A stretch of 52,466 nucleotides of DNA from Clostridia bacterium (GTDB lineage: Bacteria; Bacillota; Clostridia; Christensenellales; Aristaeellaceae), in contig JAFUBA010000153.1 in the NCBI GenBank assembly GCA_017460395.1, positions 1 through 52,466 on the forward strand, in the 5' to 3' direction. The notes below the pieces were generated by a model, which searched no databases, was not told where the DNA came from, and saw nothing but the letters and a program-made list of their open reading frames with translations. Made by a program: the position numbers and the translations under genes. Each line of letters begins with the position of its first letter. The first letter of the stretch is position 1. This document shows, one piece after another, positions 48,994-52,466 of the stretch.

Positions 48994-50073
48994 ATGGATC
49001 GAGTCTTTAACTTCGCTGCTGGCCCCGCGGCACTGCCTCTGGAAGCTCTCGAGCGCGCTGCCCGCGAAATGACCTCATATGGAACCACTGGTATGTCCGT
49101 GATGGAGATGAGCCACCGTTCCAAGATGTACCTGGAAATCTATCAGCACACCGAGCAGGTGCTGCGTGAGCTCATGCACATTCCGGACACTTACGCCGTC
49201 ATGTTCCTGCACGGCGGAGCCACCGGTCAGTTTGCCGCCATTCCCATGAACCTGATGGTTCGCGGCAAGGCCGACTACATCGACTCCGGCAACTTTGCCC
49301 ATGGTGCCATCTCTGAGGCAAAAAAATACGGCGAAGTTCACGTCGTTGCCTCCTCCCGCGAGGAAAACTATGTCCGCATTCCCACCTGGAACACCGCGGA
49401 TTTTGATCCCGAAGCGGATTACTTCTATATCACCACCAACAATACCATCTTTGGTACAAGGTATCCCTGCCTTCCCGAAACCGGTTCCGTCCCGCTGGTA
49501 GCCGATGCATCCTCGAACATCCTCTCGGAAGTCTATGACATCAACAAGTTCGGTGTTCTCTATGCAGGCGCTCAGAAGAACGTGGGCCCCGCCGGCATGG
49601 CGATTGTGATTGTGCGTAAGGATCTTCTGGGCCACGCCCGTCCCGACACGCCCAAGATCATGAACTGGCAGCTGGAAGCAGACGCCGATTCCATGGTCAA
49701 CACCCCTCCCTGCTATACCATCTACATGGCAGGCCTGTGCATGGAATGGCTGCAGGCACAGGGCGGCGTGGAAGCAATCGAGAAGATCAATATCGCGAAG
49801 TCCCAGCTGCTCTACGATTTCCTTGACGAGAGCAAGCTCTTCAAGCCCACCGCAAACAAAGCCTTCCGTTCCCGCATGAATGTTACCTTCGTGACTGGCG
49901 ATCCCGACACCGACGCCGACTTCGTCAAGCAGGCACAGGGCCAGGGTCTTCTGAACCTCAAGGGACACCGCCTTGTCGGCGGTATCCGTGCCAGCATCTA
50001 CAACGCCATGCCTGTGGAAGGTGTACAGAAGCTCGTGAATTTCATGAAGGAGTATGAAGCAAAGCATGTATAA
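48994..50073 (+). CDS. serC: phosphoserine aminotransferase
   Basis: Transfers an amino group from glutamate to 3-phosphohydroxypyruvate in serine synthesis, using pyridoxal phosphate. The 359-residue product shows the N-terminal FNFAAGPAALPLEALE, the phosphate-binding GGATGQFAAIPMN, and the cofactor Lys in YAGAQKNVGPAG. It also has the C-terminal GHRLVGGIRASIYNAMP. Length is normal. GGAGG lies nine bases before ATG 48994. The longer frame back to 48874 runs through the structured leader and is not coding. It overlaps serA by eight bases. Confidence 0.97.
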   Translation: MDRVFNFAAGPAALPLEALERAAREMTSYGTTGMSVMEMSHRSKMYLEIYQHTEQVLRELMHIPDTYAVMFLHGGATGQFAAIPMNLMVRGKADYIDSGNFAHGAISEAKKYGEVHVVASSREENYVRIPTWNTADFDPEADYFYITTNNTIFGTRYPCLPETGSVPLVADASSNILSEVYDINKFGVLYAGAQKNVGPAGMAIVIVRKDLLGHARPDTPKIMNWQLEADADSMVNTPPCYTIYMAGLCMEWLQAQGGVEAIEKINIAKSQLLYDFLDESKLFKPTANKAFRSRMNVTFVTGDPDTDADFVKQAQGQGLLNLKGHRLVGGIRASIYNAMPVEGVQKLVNFMKEYEAKHV

Positions 50074-51235
50074 GATCAAAACGCTCAACAGCATTGATCC
50101 CGTATGGAAGAAAATTCTGAGCCAGGACGAGTTCCAGGTGGCCTCCGACGTGGAGGATATGGACGCCATCATCGTGCGCAGTGCTGATATGCACGGCATG
50201 GATACTCCGGACAGCCTTCTGTGCGTAGGCCGGGCCGGTGCCGGTGTGAACAATATACCCCTGGACGAAATGGCACAGAAGGGCATCGTGGTCATGAACA
50301 CGCCCGGTGCAAACGCCAATGCAGTCAAGGAATTGGTGCTGGCAGCGCTCCTGCTCTCCGGCCGTGATATCATCGGCGGCATCGAGTGGGCAAGGGGTCT
50401 GAAGGGCGAAGGCGCCGGTCTGATGAAGGTTGTGGAAAAGGGCAAGTCCAATTTTGTGGGCAACGAGATCATGGGCAAAACGCTGGGCGTGATCGGCCTG
50501 GGCGGAATTGGCGGATTGGTTGCCAACAGTGCGATCTCCCTGGGCATGAACGTGCTGGGCTATGACCCTTTCATTTCCGTAGACAACGCATGGAGACTGA
50601 GCCGCAAGATTGAGCATGCCACCGACATGGCGGATCTCCTCTCTCGCTGCGACTATGTGACCATCCATGTCCCGCTGATGGACAAGACCCGCGGTTCTTT
50701 CAATGCTGAATCCTTTGCTGCCATGAAGGACGGAAGCATCCTTCTGAACTTCTCCCGCGGTGAAATTGTGGATACCGCTGCCCTCCTGGATGCCCTGAAC
50801 AGTGGCAAGGTGCGCAAATACATCACCGACTTCCCGAATGCTGAGATCGTTGATCACAAGAGTGTGATCCCCATGCCGCACCTTGGCGCCTCCACCCCTG
50901 AGAGCGAAGAAAACTGCGTCGACATGATCTCCCGCCAGATCTCTACTTATCTGAAGACCGGTTCCATTCGTTTTTCCGTCAACTATCCCGAGTGCATTCT
51001 GCCCCCTGTGCAGATCTGCCGTCTGACTGTGCTGCACGCGAACATCCCCAACATGGTCGGCCAGGTCACCGGCACCGTGGCTGCGCTGGGCATCAACATT
51101 TCCTCCATGGTCAACCAGTCCAGAGGACAATATGCTTACACCGTGCTGGATCTGGATTCCAGGCTCGATGAGAGTCAGATTGAAAAGCTCAGGACCATCG
51201 AAGGTATCTACCGCGTACGCCTGATCGAAGACTGA
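50066..51235 (+). CDS. serA: D-3-phosphoglycerate dehydrogenase
   Basis: Oxidises 3-phosphoglycerate with NAD, the first step of serine synthesis. The 389-residue product has the substrate domain (GRAGAGVNNIP), the NAD-binding loop LGVIGLGGIGGLVA (about 143-156), catalytic residues in the NFSRGEIVDT and PHLGASTPESEENC regions, and a C-terminal ACT domain (about 315-388) that may sense serine. The start is taken as ATG 50066, inside the last codons of serC (AAGGAG 13 bases upstream). An ATG at 50054 is only one base from that site. The serC-serA pair is a common Firmicutes order; serB is not in the window. Confidence 0.96.
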   Translation: MYKIKTLNSIDPVWKKILSQDEFQVASDVEDMDAIIVRSADMHGMDTPDSLLCVGRAGAGVNNIPLDEMAQKGIVVMNTPGANANAVKELVLAALLLSGRDIIGGIEWARGLKGEGAGLMKVVEKGKSNFVGNEIMGKTLGVIGLGGIGGLVANSAISLGMNVLGYDPFISVDNAWRLSRKIEHATDMADLLSRCDYVTIHVPLMDKTRGSFNAESFAAMKDGSILLNFSRGEIVDTAALLDALNSGKVRKYITDFPNAEIVDHKSVIPMPHLGASTPESEENCVDMISRQISTYLKTGSIRFSVNYPECILPPVQICRLTVLHANIPNMVGQVTGTVAALGINISSMVNQSRGQYAYTVLDLDSRLDESQIEKLRTIEGIYRVRLIED

Positions 51236-51253
51236 CATATGGAATGATACCCG

Positions 51254-51281
51254 AATCCCTGCCATACAGCAGGGATTTTTC
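51254..51281 (+). terminator. serC-serA terminator
   Basis: Stem AATCCCTGC (51254-51262) / GCAGGGATT (51269-51277) with a 6-base loop, followed by TTTCC. It lies 18 bases after the serA stop. Confidence 0.85.
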
Positions 51282-51309
51282 CTGTCTTCTGAAACGCATG
51301 CAACTGTGA

Positions 51310-51315
51310 TATACT
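51310..51315 (+). promoter_or_regulatory. promoter of the Suv3-like helicase gene (extended -10)
   Basis: TATACT preceded by TGA gives an extended -10. No good -35 is visible 16-18 bases upstream. It is 39 bases before the start codon. Confidence 0.5.
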
Positions 51316-51327
51316 AAAGGGAACTGT

Positions 51328-51339
51328 GCACAATTGTGC
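51328..51339 (+). promoter_or_regulatory. 12-base palindrome before the helicase gene
   Basis: A perfect palindrome GCACAATTGTGC sits between the -10 and the ribosome binding site, where a repressor would block early transcription. No matching regulator is known to me. Confidence 0.4.
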
Positions 51340-51354
51340 GGAGGAGGTGATCAG

Positions 51355-52466
51355 ATGGCTGCTTCAGAAATCCATGTGACAAATCGCCAGAGCGCAAAGG
51401 AAGTCTATATCCGTGAGCTCAAAAAGGAGCGCGAGAAGGAGATATACCGTCACGCAAAGGTAAAATCCAGGGAACTGAACAGCATGCAGCGGGAGGCCTT
51501 CATGGCGTCTCTGAAGAAAACCTTTGACAAGCGGCTGCAGAAAGATGCTATATGGACTGCGCTTGACAGGGGCGAACTTCCGACATACGCCATGCGTCTT
51601 GAGTTTTTCCATTTGTCCGGCTTCATCGCCATGGAGCTCCGCGACGGCCATCCCGTCAACCTTCCCTTTCTCCGTTCGGTATACAGACTGAAAATTCCGC
51701 TTCAGATCGCCCACAGGTACTTGGATCTTGCACAGCAGCCTCATCTCATTAGCTATATTGATGAAAATGAAGCTGCACTTCTCGATGAAGTGAAGGAAGT
51801 TGTCAAAGGCTATCTTGAAAGCTATCTCCCCCCAAGTCAGCTGATCGTGCCTCCTGGAAAACCGCTTGTCGATACCATCATTGAAACATATTTCCCTGCA
51901 GGTCTCCAGAAACAAGCCGGAACGGATGCCCTCGGCTATGATTATCTTGCCAGGTTTCTTTGTGACCACTATTTTGCCTTCCATCACATTCCTCCGGAAG
52001 CCGGCGGTCTGCACATCAATGCATTTCTGACACTTCGCTCCGAGATCGAAAACGCTTTCCGGGCGATGAATCGCACGTACCTGCAAAATATTCAGCGTCT
52101 GTTCGAAAAAAACAGCATACGCCGCCATCTGGCAGCCAATCCGCATCTGCAGCAGATGCAGATGGAAATGGATAAAGAGCAGGAAGCCGCAGAGTCTCTG
52201 CATCGTGCCATCGTCGAGGCCGTGCCGGAACATTTCCGTGATCTGTACCCAAGAGCCCGGGCAATGAAGCGCCACTTCATCCTGCATCTGGGACCTACCA
52301 ATTCAGGGAAAACCTACGAGAGCATCCAGCGCCTTCATGGTGCCCTGAAAGGGATCTATCTCGGGCCACTGCGCCTCCTTGCCGTTGAGCAGTTTGAGCA
52401 GCTGAATCTGGATGATGTCCCATGCTCGCTGGTCACCGGCGAGGAGCAGAGCCTTGTTCCATCCAG
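51355..52466 (+). CDS. Suv3-like RNA helicase, 3' end outside the window
   Basis: A partial gene, open to the end of the window (370 codons seen). The first 290 or so residues are charged and helical and I do not recognise them. A Suv3-type helicase core then begins with the Walker [14 protein letters not shown] and continues [38 protein letters not shown]. This is the hallmark of the Suv3 family of ATP-dependent RNA helicases, best known from mitochondrial RNA turnover and found in some Firmicutes. GGAGGAGGTG precedes ATG 51355. The gene is probably monocistronic from its own promoter, and its RNA target in bacteria is not established. Confidence 0.82.
   Translation, partial: MAASEIHVTNRQSAKEVYIRELKKEREKEIYRHAKVKSRELNSMQREAFMASLKKTFDKRLQKDAIWTALDRGELPTYAMRLEFFHLSGFIAMELRDGHPVNLPFLRSVYRLKIPLQIAHRYLDLAQQPHLISYIDENEAALLDEVKEVVKGYLESYLPPSQLIVPPGKPLVDTIIETYFPAGLQKQAGTDALGYDYLARFLCDHYFAFHHIPPEAGGLHINAFLTLRSEIENAFRAMNRTYLQNIQRLFEKNSIRRHLAANPHLQQMQMEMDKEQEAAESLHRAIVEAVPEHFRDLYPRARAMKRHFILHLGPTNSGKTYESIQRLHGALKGIYLGPLRLLAVEQFEQLNLDDVPCSLVTGEEQSLVPS

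Noticed and set aside
49075-51265. Two long minus-strand frames opposite serC and serA
   Set aside because: serC and serA are certain on the plus strand; the opposite frames show no start signals or motifs.

Overview
The window looks like a chromosome segment of an anaerobic Bacillota, most likely class Clostridia from a gut or rumen. The support is Shine-Dalgarno sites of the AGGAGG type before nearly every gene, TTGACA/TATAAT-type promoters often with an extended TGn before the -10, a Firmicutes-type L10 leader, ArgR, class C sortases, many SH3b and peptidoglycan-binding secreted proteins, an Rnf ion pump and a pectin/galacturonate pathway. Base composition looks even, and I see no insertion sequence, prophage, CRISPR array, tRNA or rRNA.

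Layout. 1-5.8 kb: a secreted SH3/peptidoglycan-binding protein on the minus strand, the ribosomal pair rplJ-rplL with its L10 leader and attenuator, then a secreted CHAP amidase and a secreted protein of unknown function. 5.8-10.2 kb: a MarR regulator and a heterodimeric ABC exporter. 10.3-15.9 kb: rpsT (TTG start), an SDR oxidoreductase and three secreted proteins, one with five SH3b and three Ig-like repeats. 16-20.8 kb: a minus-strand Rnf operon rnfC-D-E-A-B that has no rnfG. 21-32.6 kb: a minus-strand run of eleven closely packed genes (PfkB kinase, GNAT, hydrolase, membrane-anchored MurF-like ligase, ddl, DUF4870-like, dxs, tlyA, nadK, argR, recN) behind one good promoter at 32544-32572. 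32.7-34.6 kb: two tandem class C sortases with no pilin gene in view. 35-36 kb: a tRNA-dihydrouridine synthase. 36-40.8 kb: divergent uxaC and uxaB-uxaA. 40.9-44.7 kb: a four-gene minus-strand operon kdgF-like cupin, unknown protein, GH28 polygalacturonase, CDP-glucose 4,6-dehydratase. 44.8-48.7 kb: a divergent signalling locus in which a 2H-phosphoesterase/low-molecular-weight phosphatase fusion faces a small helix-turn-helix protein and a Ser/Thr kinase with external leucine-rich repeats. 48.8-51.3 kb: serC-serA behind a highly structured leader. 51.3 kb to the end: the start of a Suv3-like helicase.

How the parts fit. The GH28 enzyme has no signal peptide, so it probably trims imported oligogalacturonides. 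The KdgF-like cupin would handle unsaturated uronates, and UxaC, UxaB and UxaA take galacturonate to 2-keto-3-deoxygluconate. Rnf would couple ferredoxin oxidation to NAD reduction and an ion gradient, provided an RnfG is encoded elsewhere.

The most unusual items are the phosphatase-fusion/kinase locus (44769-48638), the serC leader (about 48816-48927), and the Rnf operon without rnfG. Several starts were moved downstream of the longest reading frame because a good ribosome binding site pointed there. Five of these are TTG codons.
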